DNA of 44,038 nt from Arachnopeziza araneosa. Its lineage: Eukaryota > Ascomycota > Leotiomycetes > Helotiales > Arachnopezizaceae. The stretch covers positions 1 through 44,038 of the forward strand of contig QYAI01000186.1 of NCBI GenBank assembly GCA_003988855.1. The letters run 5' to 3'. Shown one piece after another: positions 19,696 through 30,485 of the stretch (the first letter of the stretch is position 1; every line of letters begins with the position of its first letter). The position numbers were made by a program, and so were the translations under genes. A model generated the notes under the pieces. It made no database searches, was not told where the DNA came from, and saw only the letters and a program-made list of their open reading frames with translations.

Positions 19696-21518
19696 TTACA
19701 CATAAACTAAAGCCTTCTCCAATCTAACTCGTCCATCCACACATCTCTCTTTGAACCGAAAACCCCTCCTTAGCACCCACTTAACCCTCACATCAATCAA
19801 TCTCCGTGCCTGTAACTCATCCACTGCGTTCTCGCACGTGCTTCCATCGAACGAATCTCCAATCGCAGGGTGGATGATTTGCAAATGTCCGTCCGCGGCA
19901 TCTAGATAGGTCCAGAGGGCAATGGTATGCTTGATGATATTCGCGCGGGATTCCGACCGTGGATTTATCTTGCCTATTTTATTAACCAATGGTGCAGTGA
20001 AGGATTCAAGATGTCGAATCAGGTCATCATGCCAGCCTATTTTCTCAATAACTTCTTCACAAAATTGATTTTTGTGCCATGCGCGAAGTTGGACTTCTCG
20101 AAGGACGCGGCGGCCATGGCCTTTCCACCCTTTTTTTTATTTAAAGTTAGCATTCGTATGATAAAAGATATGAAGGGGAAGATAAGTAGTAGAGGTCATA
20201 CTGGCGTCTCCAAAATTCGACACAGCGGCTAGCATTGCCTTGAGAGGCTTCATGCTTGGAAAGTTATGGAGGTTGATTTCATTATTGAGAATATCGACAA
20301 TAAACCAGTTGATGAGGGCCATGTGAACTTGAGAAAAACTGAGATCTGCCACCTCGGGGCTAATTGTGAGAGGTTTGTCGTCTGGCGTGTTCAGCATGTG
20401 GCGAAGGGCCGCAGTTATTGGGGCATGGCTCTTCGAAAGGTTGTTGGCCGCGCCGTTGACTTGGAACCAATCCATACCCGACAGGAAAGCCTGACCTGGG
20501 TCGACCTTGTTCCAGACCTTCAATGGGGTTGATTTAAAAACCTCATCTGGAGGAAGAAGAAAGAGCTCATTGGCGCCAGCTATCTCTCGGTCGTAGTCGT
20601 AGACAGCTTGTTCGATGTTACGAAGGAGCGATTCAATGATCCCATTCTCAAAGCCTTCATATTTCTCCTTGGCAGGCTCAAAAATGCGAACCGGACTTTT
20701 CTCCATTGCCAAAGACATTGTATCGTTGAAAGTACGCGAACTTTCTCGATCTGAACGAGTGTCTGGGATCACAAAACTTTGCCGTGCTTCTTTCTTGGCC
20801 AATACGGCCTCTTGGACTCTTTCAATGGCTGTTTTGAGAACAATCTCGGCCCGCCCAACGGCCTCAACAATATCTTTGTCTTCGGGATTGAAACAATCTG
20901 GACAGATGAACATAGAATCTTTAATCCCAGTCTCAAGAGACTGAAATATTTGATTTCCTTGGCTCTTGAACTGAATGCATGATAAGTGGTACCATCTTGC
21001 GCAGCCCTTAATATCACATCTCAGCATCATTTTGTCCCCTTTTGTCTCTCCCGAGGACACCTCTCCTTTTCGACATATTCCACAATCATTGCGAGATATA
21101 GACTGTTTCTTTTTATGAGGGATAATTCGGGTTGCTGTTGGCTGCGACAATTTGTTCCGTCCAGCTTCCTTCGATGCGGTAGATGGATCTTGAGGAATAT
21201 GCGATGCGGTGGCAGACAAACTCGCTCGGGTTGGTTTAAAGAAAGCTCTAGATATAATTAGCTGCACATAGGAATATATTCAGTGCTCAACTTTTATCTT
21301 GAGGAACTTTACCTCTCTGGCACTTCCCCAAGGTCTTCGATCTTACGTTTTGTATGCGTCTGTGATATCGTCATGGATAGAGAACAAGTGATCCCGGCTT
21401 TATGACATTTCATGCAGGCTCCAGAGTCCATTCCAGAAGGGACACATCCCCTTTTTATTTTTTGACAATGTTGACAAGTCCCATAGCGGCCGCGTTTGTG
21501 AGTTTCTGTAGACGCCAT
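19696..21518 (-). CDS. Zn2Cys6 + PHD-finger nuclear protein
   Basis: Three exons on the minus strand: 21313-21518, 20202-21247 and 19696-20129; 561 aa. Introns of 65 and 72 nt, the second with TGCTAAC, keep the frame. Residues 15-45 form a fungal Zn2Cys6 cluster, C15-x2-C18-x6-C25-x9-C35-x2-C38-x6-C45. Residues 124-187 form a C4HC3 PHD finger: C124, C127, C146, C151, H156, C159, C184, C187, with WYHLSC. The remaining ~370 residues are helical and unknown, ending in a compact domain (ALWTYLDAADGHLQIIHP). PHD fingers usually read histone tails and Zn2Cys6 clusters bind CGG triplets in DNA, so a chromatin-linked regulator is likely. Having both in one protein is unusual. It is divergent from the ATPase/Zn2Cys6 gene across 504 bp. 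Its partners are unknown. Confidence 0.82.
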
Positions 21519-22022
21519 GAATTTTGGATCAATGCTGTATCAAGCGTAGGTTGTCGGGGAAATGATATGGCCTCTAAGGAACTTTTTCCGAAGAGCTATT
21601 TTGTTCTCTGAAAATGGGAGAAAAGGCGGGGGGGCAGTTTGACCCCGAACTGAGTCGAGCAGGCTGCGGTCTGGCCGACAGGGGGTTGTTTTGTAAATTC
21701 AGCCACTCATATCGGTTCTTTTCCCAACAATCCAACTTAAAAGTATGCCTTACGGGTGGGGACGTGACTCTGAATCAAGGATTTGTTAGGCAAATCTTCC
21801 TCGATCCTTCAAGAGCTAGTTCGTCAAACGGTTCGCCCACAATTAAGAGGCTGCGCGGGCAGTTCGGTGTATCTACACCATTTCTTCGCTCCCTCCTTCT
21901 GCTACATCGATATCTCTTTCGGCTCTTGCTCAAGTGAAAGTTTGAAGCTTTGGGCGTTGATTCTCACAAGTTATTTCTTGATCTGTGCTCAAACGATCCA
22001 TCGATAATTTCAATCCTCAAAG
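21519..22022. promoter_or_regulatory. Shared divergent promoter
   Basis: This 504-bp segment separates the ATGs of two oppositely transcribed genes, both encoding Zn2Cys6 proteins. It is rich in CGG/CCG triplets, including one inverted pair (21667-21677) and one direct pair (21856-21867). No other gene fits in it. Confidence 0.6.
21667..21677. promoter_or_regulatory. Candidate Zn2Cys6 dimer site, CGG-N5-CCG
   Basis: Sequence CGGTCTGGCCG: two inverted CGG half-sites with a 5-nt spacer, the class of operator bound by Zn2Cys6 homodimers. It lies 149 bp upstream of the PHD gene ATG and 346 bp upstream of the ATPase gene ATG. A direct pair CGG-N6-CGG sits at 21856-21867. Binding by the local proteins is inference. 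Confidence 0.4.
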
Positions 22023-25000
22023 ATGGCACAGCCTACGCTGATCATAGCCGTTGACCTCGGCACTAGTACGACAACAGCAAGCCATGCTCGAGTTCGCGAA
22101 TACTTCAATTACCAAGGGAAACGCTCTAGAGAGAAACTTGGCAGTGTATCTGAAGTGATAGACTGGCCTGGATGCATTGACGGCGCAACAGGAAATAATT
22201 GTGTGCCAACTGACCTAATCTATCGCAAAGATACCCGCGAGCTCCTATTTTGGGGCTTTGAAGCTCAAGAATATCTAGATGATTCGTTTCACGAAATCCC
22301 TCGTAGCGATGTATTCGTGGTTGAAACAATAAAGCTCTTGCTTCCAAACCCCGACCAGGAAAAAATATCCTCCCCTGCTCAAAAGAGATACCAGGCCATG
22401 CGTACCACTCTGGCAGCGACACTTGGGAGGGATCCTTACGAGATTTTCGAAGATTTTTTGATTTTGGTACTTGCGCATGTTCTGGAACACGCTTTGCGAA
22501 AATATTCTATTGGCTTGCACAATCACCAAGTCGAGCTAGTTATGGCTTTTCCTTCAGGTTGGGATGACCCGGTACATACTGCTATTGCCAAGATAGGCGC
22601 GAAGGCTTTGCAGATGGCTATCACAACTCAAGGTCTCACCAGTATGAGTTTCGGTATTGAAAATGTCTATACCGTGTCTGAGACGCTTTGTGGTGTTAAA
22701 GAATGGCTTCGTGAGACTTTTGCCGAGGTTTCCTCAGTCGATGTAGAAGCACAGCCGACGGGCTTAGATGATTTGAATGTGAGTGGAGTTGATATCGACA
22801 AAATCACAGTATTGTGTTGCTAATATGCTTCACAGGAGGGAGACTATTTCTTAGCCCTTGACATTGGGGGTGGGACTGGTTGTATAACCCCACTGAAGCT
22901 TGTAAGCAAACGCCCATTGGCTGTCGAACAGCTGGATAAAACACAATGTAAGAACTGCAATCAAGGCCATATAATGATACCTGCTAACGGAGAACAAGCA
23001 TTAGAAGTTTCTGGAGAAGCAGTTCAAGCTGAATTCGAACGCATGCTCCGGCCAAGAATCACCAAGAAAGAGTACCCTGGCGACTTGGAACGAGCAATCT
23101 TCCAGGTTTGTCGAGGTTTCAAGGTCGAAAAAAGGAAATGCGGTGATACGTCAAAAACTTGGAACTGTCCTGTGACTGGGTTGGAGGCGAATCCACGCAA
23201 AGGATTCGAGAAGGATTGCATAAGGTTTGACCGGTAGGTCTAAAGCAATTTCTAGAACTTGTATACAACTGCTAATGAAGTTGGCACCCAATATAGCAAA
23301 CAACTGGAGTCTTGTTTTGACCCGGTAATCAATGTTCTTGACCGCGCTATCGAAAAGACGAGGCGCAAGTTCCCTTGGATTAAGGTTTGCGACCTCCACA
23401 TTATTTATTCGCTCCAATGTTGAAAAGTAATCCAGGTTCTCGTTTTTCTGGGACAATTTGGTGGAAGCTCTGCATACCTCCGGAACCGAATGGCAAGCAA
23501 TCCAATCAGTGCCGCGGTCAAAATTAGACACAGTCATTCAGGGAAGCTAGATGTTGTAAAAGGAGCAATTTCTGAAAGACTGACGCTTGACGAAACATTT
23601 GTCAGAAGGTTCAAGACACTTAAAAGCTATGGAACACTTGTCACACTTGTGTACAGTGAAGATATCGCAAAGATTTTCCCAAGGCCACAGTCATGTGGCG
23701 CGCTACCATTTGAGCGTGCTCACGACGGACTCAGATTGAAGGTCATTGAATGGGCATTGCCAAAGGTAAACAAGCTAAATTCGAGAATAGAACAATTTTA
23801 ACTCTTTTAAAACATTAGGAAACTGTTATTCAGGACGGGCGAGCTTGCGATATAGGCAAAGATGGTCGCCGGCATCATACTTGGCCTTTTGCTGAAGACC
23901 AATTGGGTTTCGAGGACACAATTATTGTTTCAGATGAGGATGTTCCTATCCCTCAGCATGAAGGAAAGTCATACACAGTGTGGACTGAATCGCACCAGCA
24001 TAATCAGTTGTATGTCAACGGTCAGAGAAGTAAGTAGTCTCTCACGTGACATTTTCAATCAGAACACTAAATTCTATCCAGAGCAAGTCCAAAGGATACC
24101 CTTTTTCTGGGACCTCATCATGTCCCAGAAAATTGATGTACATGGAAATATTGTTGGTTCCTATGAAAGAGACGACTTGAATACCGTTTGGTTTCCTGAA
24201 AAACAGACGAAAAAGCATCGCAGAATAAAGCTGCGGGAACTTCACTATGATCTGATATGGGAAATTACTGAGATGCAGGTCAAGATATATGTCCAAGCTG
24301 TCTTTCCAAACCAAGCAGGCTCTCCTTTGGCACAACTTGCCAAGGAACGAGCACTGGGCGTGGGGGATAAAACCGTCACAGGAGAGTCGAGATCCAAAGC
24401 TCTGGACAATGATATTGCGATTACAAATCGTTCGAACGAGCAACATGATGACACTGATGATGAAGTTATTTCCGACGATGAAGAAAACGGGTTATCAACT
24501 AGCAGCCGCACACTCGTTCGAGCTCAACGGGAATTTGGGCATTCGAGCCAGCGCAAACAGCCTGGAGCAAAGACTTTGAGTTCTCAGGCAACAAATTCTC
24601 AGGCAACAAATTCTCATGTGACATCAATGGCAAGACAAAAAGACGCGATTGTTGATCGAACAATTCCGAAGGAATTCTTCGACCACATACAGCCGTTGAT
24701 TCCAGCAACAAATGCGAGCCTCAGACAATATTCTCCAACACAAGGTTTGCAGCAAGAAAACACACTACTTTCGGCCGAGGCTTCAACATCAAGAGGTCCC
24801 AGGCCAGATGGCAGACGTCGTGACGGTAGGCAATTCATCAAAGCCACAGAATCTCGCAAAACTCACTAACTAGTGACAGGATGCTACACCTGCAAAGATC
24901 GAAAGAAGAAATGTGAGGGTGCATACAGAATTGACAGAACAAGCGGCACCCAGAAATGCAAAACATGCCTCCGCGTTGGCATTCCCTGTGACATGGATGA

Positions 25001-25226
25001 GCCTCTCTGGGCGCGCGATCCAGCACAAAGAGAAGTTCAAAGGCACGAGCGAACAAGACTAGTGAAGCAGAGCAAGAAGAGAAAATACAGGGACGAGTCA
25101 GAATCCTCAGCGGTGTCGTCGCGGGATCGATCAGCCACGATTGTGCCGTTTGATGGTCGACATCACGGCCCATCAGTTCATCGCTCAGGTTCCTTTGAAA
25201 TGCTCACGGATGATATCACTTCGTAA
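22023..25226 (+). CDS. Hsp70-like ATPase fused to a C-terminal Zn2Cys6 DNA-binding domain
   Basis: Seven exons: 22023-22778, 22836-23233, 23297-23384, 23436-23765, 23819-24029, 24082-24825 and 24880-25226; 957 aa. Every junction keeps frame, with introns of 50-63 nt. The first ~620 residues are an actin/Hsp70-type ATPase of the divergent fungal kind: phosphate-1 VDLGTSTTT (10-18), phosphate-2 ALDIGGGTGC (259-268), adenosine motif LVFLGQFGGSSAYL (416-429). No canonical Hsp70 peptide-binding domain follows. Instead there is an acidic/Ser linker (with SQATN repeats) and then C844-x2-C847-x6-C854-x14-C869-x2-C872-x6-C879, preceded by RRR and followed by a basic KKRKYR stretch. Fungal Zn2Cys6 domains are normally N-terminal, so the placement is odd. 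The final intron joins the two parts (GAC-G|GA-TGC); missing it would split the gene. Role as an ATP-switched regulator is inference. Confidence 0.8.
24581..24625 (+). repeat. 15-bp tandem repeat coding SQATN
   Basis: The 15-mer ttctcaggcaacaaa occurs twice in a row (24581-24595, 24596-24610), followed by a degenerate third unit, within the linker of the ATPase/Zn2Cys6 gene. It adds 5-residue steps and could vary in length between strains. Confidence 0.6.
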
Positions 25227-26222
25227 TTGATGTTAGGTATTGCTTCTGGTGCGGTAGGGAGCCACATCATGAAAGTCAACAGGCCTGGTGAACCACACTC
25301 TTCAGGCCACTGGATCAGTCATGTTAAGGCGGTAGTGCAGTGTATTCTAGAATTGCTCTTTCCTTGAAGCCATCTGGCGATGTTTGGGTTGCGATATAAT
25401 GTGACGAGTTCTGAGAACAACCTGACGTTGAGGATCCTGCCCCACCAAGTGATCAAACCTAACACGTGATCTCAACATTACCCGAAGAGAGTATTTTGCT
25501 CGGTAGGACTGGTGACAGTACTTCAGCCACCAATTAGTTAGATCTGAGTGATATAGATGAGTCAACCAGTGTATGAGCTGGGTGTAGACACTTCCTGGAG
25601 AACGACGTGACAAGTCACATGACTTAACTATTTTTCAGTCTCTCAAGCTATATTCCTTCTTTACATCTTTGCATATCCCTTCGAAACATGCTCTTGTATA
25701 CTAAAAATCTCTCTCGCTACCCCTTTCCCTTCAATCTTTAACAATATAGGCTTCACCAAACTCGCAATTCCTGAGCAACTCTTGCAATACATGCTGAAGC
25801 CATTATTCTTCTTTATTCCGAAACCTATATTACAGTAAGAAATGAGCAGCTGGGGTAATTGGAACGTTTCGTATAACTGTGAGAAGATGCTCTGCTTGTT
25901 CATCCTACCCACGGGTACTTAGCTACATAGCGCGGGTAATTTAGACCGATGTCCCAAGCAAGTAAACGTAGGATGTCACCTACTTCGCTGAAATGAAGAT
26001 CAATTAATATCCAAACTTTTTTTAATTGATAGTTTTGATTCTTTGACAAGTTGTCGCTTCAAATGATGAGTGCAGGACGTACTGTGACGTCGTTATTGGC
26101 AGAGAGGGCCAGTCATGGGGGAGAGTTCGACAGAATTTTGCTGATCATTGCACTAAAATACAAAATTCAAAATTCATTAATCTAATAATCATTCCAAGAT
26201 AACCTAGCATAAGTCATATACA
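25227..26222. other. Convergent intergenic region, nothing recognised
   Basis: Nearly 1 kb between convergent genes. Only short frames without features; no tRNA, repeat or protein relic seen. Moderately AT-rich. Confidence 0.35.
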
Positions 26223-27128
26223 TCATGATGAGAGAGAACTCTGACTTTGAGCCTTTAATTTCCAGAGCTTCTCCTCGTCGTCCGCGGAGTTATTATGTAT
26301 TTCCTGCACCATATCCAATTCCGACGCCTCCTCTTCTCTTCTTCTCTCCGTAAAATAGTTCCTTAATGATACGCATCCCTTCACAAGCGCAAAGATAGTA
26401 ATCATCGCCCCAGTGTATGATATGATATGCAGAATAATGCTCCATTTTCCAAAGGCTGGATCTAACCAAGCGTATACGTAGAAGCCTTGTGTGTACTTCG
26501 TTAAGTAGGCAAGGCCAAGATAAAGCGATAGAATGATCAACAACACAGGCAGATGCGTCCAGGGAAGGGAACTCGTGGTAGGGAGAACGATCTCGGTGAT
26601 GGCGAAGAGAGAGTTAAGACCGTGAACGGAGACATTGGCCCATTGATCGTATCGATCCGAAGGCCAGATGCGACCGTACATCGTGGCCCAAAAGGTAAAT
26701 GTGACGAGGAAGGGAAAACATGTGACGGTTGTGTAGAAGAGGGAGTGAAGCAGCTGAAGCTGTTTGGGCCAAAAGTCATGTAGATATGTGACGTGATGAC
26801 GACTATAGACGAATGTGTGTATGCTGGAGATGAGGAAATAGAAGCCGAGTGACCAGTAAGTCAACCAGGTGAAGAAGCTAAATGACTGACCGATGGCTGA
26901 TCGGCTTGTGGTGAGCCAGTATGTGGGGATGTTGACATCTCGGAGGTCAGTCGATACTGTATGGTAGGCCTGCCAACTGTAGGCAAAAACGATTGTGACG
27001 AAGCAGTAGAAAGCAATGAAGCCTCGAATGAATGCTAGAACGAATGGCGAAACCAGATTCGACCTTACAAAGGTTCTTTCGTGGTCGAAATTGGATTTCG
27101 AGACACCAAAAGCTTCGTAGGAGAACAT
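26223..27128 (-). CDS. FAR-17a/AIG1-like integral membrane protein
   Basis: Single exon, 301 aa, ATG at 27128. Six or seven hydrophobic helices are evident (IRGFIAFYCFVTIVFAY, FFTWLTYWSLGFYFLISSIH, LFYTTVTCFPFLVTFTFW, LLIILSLYLGLAYLTKY, IILHIISYTGAMITIFAL). The segment SVHGLNSLFAITEIVLPTT with a single His in a helix, followed by LPWTHLPVLL and YVYAWLDP, resembles the AIG1/FAR-17a family. Animal members hydrolyse fatty-acid esters of hydroxy fatty acids using a Thr and a His. The C-terminal ~50 residues are charged and cytosolic-looking. Family assignment rests on topology and the His motif, so a related fungal membrane family is possible. It stands alone, with large intergenic spaces on both sides. 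Confidence 0.6.
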   Translation of the reverse strand: MFSYEAFGVSKSNFDHERTFVRSNLVSPFVLAFIRGFIAFYCFVTIVFAYSWQAYHTVSTDLRDVNIPTYWLTTSRSAIGQSFSFFTWLTYWSLGFYFLISSIHTFVYSRHHVTYLHDFWPKQLQLLHSLFYTTVTCFPFLVTFTFWATMYGRIWPSDRYDQWANVSVHGLNSLFAITEIVLPTTSSLPWTHLPVLLIILSLYLGLAYLTKYTQGFYVYAWLDPAFGKWSIILHIISYTGAMITIFALVKGCVSLRNYFTERRREEEASELDMVQEIHNNSADDEEKLWKLKAQSQSSLSS

Positions 27129-28967
27129 GACAACTGGTTTTGGGCTGGAAATGACTGTGAAATGAGACTTTCAAGACTGACTACATCACAACATTACAAG
27201 TGAGTACGAAAGAGGCTTCGGGGGGGTTTATAAACAACTTCTACTTTGCCACGAGAAAGTCCGTTCACGGGCACTAGAAACATTGGATCAATGTTTCGCA
27301 ATGGTCGGCCGTCAACATCGATAAGAAAGTGCTAGGTCGGGTTCCAAGCCAGCCACAAGATCGGCTCCCACCCCAAATATGATCACCTCCCACCCCAGAT
27401 ATGATCACCGCGGCTCTGCACGAGGCTCAAAGACACGTTCTTGGCTGGCTCCATCGCTACATCGGGCACCTTTCCCTCTATCGCAGAGACCCGAACAGGA
27501 GTTGTGGTGCGGTTGAGGCTTGTCTGGCGTTCTGACCTCGCGTGATTGGAATGAAAGCACAAATAGTGTTGCGTCAGCGTCAGCGCAAAGCTATTGCATT
27601 GATCAATGGACTGCACTATTATTTATTAGTGCGCCCAATTTGGTGCGGCTCAAGAGGAGAACGCAAGCCACTTTTCAGCTGGCCTGAAAAAGCAAGCGGA
27701 CGCTTGTGGCTGCCCCACGAGCTGTCCCTCTGGAAATCTCCCAATTCTGCAAAAGGATGGAAATGGTCATATTGTTTGAAATGGAAAAGAAACTGACAAC
27801 CCAAAGGTCTTAAGAACCGGTTTGCGCAGTTATCCAATAATTTTGTGCTTTTTGAATAAGGATTTCAATCCGAGTAATTACCCCTGAAAACCCCCTGAAA
27901 GTCAACAATTCTCACTGGCAAGCGAGGAAGATCCGCTAGGAATTCTTATCCACCTATCAAATTGCTGATATAGATAAGGAAACTCGTAATAAAAGAGAAG
28001 GATAAAGTTATCCCAACTCGAGCTCCAGATTTCTTATCTCAGCTCCACATATCTTTCAATGGGCCAAGAGATCTAGTGGGGACATCGAATCAGCTCGCCG
28101 TGGGGAGGTAATTGTGGGGTGTTTCTACTGTTTCGGATCGCAATAGTTGGTGACTCTGCACAAACGTTCTAGCGCCAATAGTGCGGTCCGTCGGTAATCT
28201 GCGAAGTGCTCTCACCTCGCTTTGAACATCATTGTACAGTCCCTTTATATTATCGTACAAGTTCGCACGGACTATTTGTATTTGTCAGTTCGCCACGTAC
28301 TCGGCGCCAAGAACGTGACAAATTTGTTCAATTCACATGTTGCTCTGAGGAGCATTGAATACCGGTATTGCCCCTTCGGAAATCTGGTCTTACGGGCTGC
28401 TTTTCTTAGGTATACGTACTCACTGCCAACAAATCTGCGGCTGTTCTCCAAATGACCGGGAGTCAGCTTTAAGTACGGCGAAGTTTGGCTGTACAGCTGC
28501 CAAGTTTGGTAGTTGTCGTATTGAAGATCGCGCAAGTCCAGGCAGAAAGAACCAACAAAACTTACTCGAATCACGTATAGATCGTCGGTGGGGAAAGTCT
28601 TTCTAAGCAAATTCAATCCCTGCCTCGCGCGCGCCAAAGCAGAGACAACAAACTGCAAGCGTTTGATTGCTGATATGTAATATGAACACTTTCCTTTTAT
28701 GTATTATTCGACTCTCACCTCCTTACCCAAGAGCTTTATTGTTACTACTCAACCGTTTCTGTTGGCGGGGATAACTTCACATTTTAGCCGAAGACAAATC
28801 AGTAAGGTTAGCCATGCGGCTCCAACATTCCCCCGTGCTGACGTCGTCTTTGGGATGCATTATGCATCTTGAGGGCGCAGCACAACATCAATAAAGCTTC
28901 ACAGCGTCAAGCGTTGCGCGTTCTTATCCACAATCTACTGCAAATCAATTCACCGTCGCCGCAAAAT
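27129..28967. other. Intergenic region with one short tandem repeat
   Basis: No convincing gene in 1.8 kb on either strand. A 22-bp direct repeat lies at 27367-27410. Small frames at 27383-27837 and 28222-28658 show no domains or coding bias. The final few hundred bases are presumably the aminopeptidase promoter. Confidence 0.35.
27367..27410 (+). repeat. 22-bp tandem direct repeat, two copies
   Basis: Copies cccaccccaaatatgatcac+ct and cccaccccagatatgatcac+cg are adjacent and nearly identical. They lie about 240 bp upstream of the minus-strand membrane-protein start codon, so they could be regulatory or merely a replication-slippage product. Confidence 0.6.
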
Positions 28968-30260
28968 ATGAAGCTTAGAAACGTCTCGCTTTTGGCGTTG
29001 TCTGCATCACTGGTCAATGCGACAGATGCGAAAAATCAAATTGTTATCCACAACCACGATGATGTTGAGCCGCGTTATCTGGTTGAGTTTATGAATGGAG
29101 GTCAGCAATGGGTGACGGAAGACCAGAAATGGCAATTGAAGATGGTGAGTAGCTTGTCCGCACGAGAGGCGGGATGCTTACCTCAGAAGGATGGCAAATT
29201 CTTGATAGATATCACGAATTATCCTCACCTGGAAAGTGTGCATACCCTAAAACCCCTCAAAACCAACTTCCCAGCAGAGGTGTTTCTGAAGAGTGAGATC
29301 ACACCACTTCTCGAACAGCTTAACAAGACAAATATGAAGACTCATTTGGAATATTTCACCACATTCCACAATCGCTGGTACAACTCTCTCTATGGAGAAG
29401 CTTCGTATCACTGGTTGCTGAGCACGATTCTGAACACGATTGGCTCAGCAGGAGCAGACAAATACGGCATCAGAGTAGAGCCGTTCATTCATCCTTGGCG
29501 TCAGAATAGTATCGTGGTCACCATTCCAGGAAAGACCAACGCAACGATCGTTGTAGGAGCCCATCAAGATAGTGCTAATTATGCTCATCGCTTGGACGGT
29601 CGTGCTCCAGGCGCAGATGATGATGGTAGCGGGACTGTGACCATCCTTGAGGTGCTGCGAGTGCTTTTGACATCCCAGAATTTGTTGGAAGGGGAGGCTG
29701 AGAATACGATCGAGTTCCACTGGTATGCGGGTGAAGAAGATGGTCTTTTAGGAAGTATGGCGCTGTTTTCAGATTATGAGAGAAAAGGAAGAGATGTGAA
29801 AGCTATGCTGCAACAGGACATGACTGGCTTTTACAATGCAACCATCGAAAAGCAGAAGGAATTTGGACTCATGATGGATATTGGTATACGATCCGTTCCA
29901 AATCGATGACCAATGCTGATCCTAATTAGTCGATATACCCTTGATTGATTATATAAAATTGATTATTGAAGAGGTAATATGCTGTGTGGCACCTGCTGAT
30001 AACATGAAGCTAAAATATCACAGTATACAAACATCCCTTGGGTGGAGACAGGCTGCGGGCCGGGTTGCGGATCTGATCACATGTCGGCGATGAAGGCTGG
30101 CTATCCAGGAGCGTATGTCATTGAAGGAGATTTCCTATTTATAGACAACCATCTTCATGGGAGTGATGATTTGATTGAGTATCTGGATTACGATCACATG
30201 ATTGACCATGCTCAGCTGGTTGTGGGCTTCTTGTACGAGTTGGCTTTTGCGAAGCTGTAG
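28968..30260 (+). CDS. lap1: Secreted M28 leucine aminopeptidase (LAP1-like)
   Basis: Four exons: 28968-29144, 29187-29883, 29930-29973 (44 nt) and 30024-30260; 384 aa, the usual LAP1 preproprotein size. Signal peptide MKLRNVSLLALSASLVNA, then an inhibitor-like propeptide (RYLVEF, WVTEDQKWQLK) and the M28 catalytic domain. Zinc ligands and catalytic residues are in place: H185 (GAHQD), D204 (GADDDGSG), E242/E243 (AGEEDG), D270 (QQDM) and H325 (GSDH). C317 and C321 can form the LAP disulphide. The first intron is only 42 nt, a multiple of three and stop-free, so naive ORF calling would retain it; the family pattern (KWQLK then DGKFLIDIT) argues for splicing. The tiny third exon (VDIPLIDYIKLIIEE) restores the region leading to YTNIPW. 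Extracellular protein breakdown is the expected role. Confidence 0.9.
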
Positions 30261-30485
30261 GACTATCTTAGCAGATGATTAAAACCAAGAACTTTGATAC
30301 GGTTCATGAAAATAGGGACAATGAAGCACTCAATTCATGAACGATGATCGCTCCTTCCAATTACGATAGGTTGTTGTGTTCCGAGCTAACCATTCCCCTT
30401 TCCCTTCAAATCCAAATACACCGACAACTATCATTAACCAAAAACACCATTCAATCCACAACTGTTACTTATTTCTACCATCAAT

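Noticed and set aside
28272..28658. 128-codon minus-strand frame upstream of the aminopeptidase
   Set aside because: No recognisable features, and it falls where a promoter is expected.
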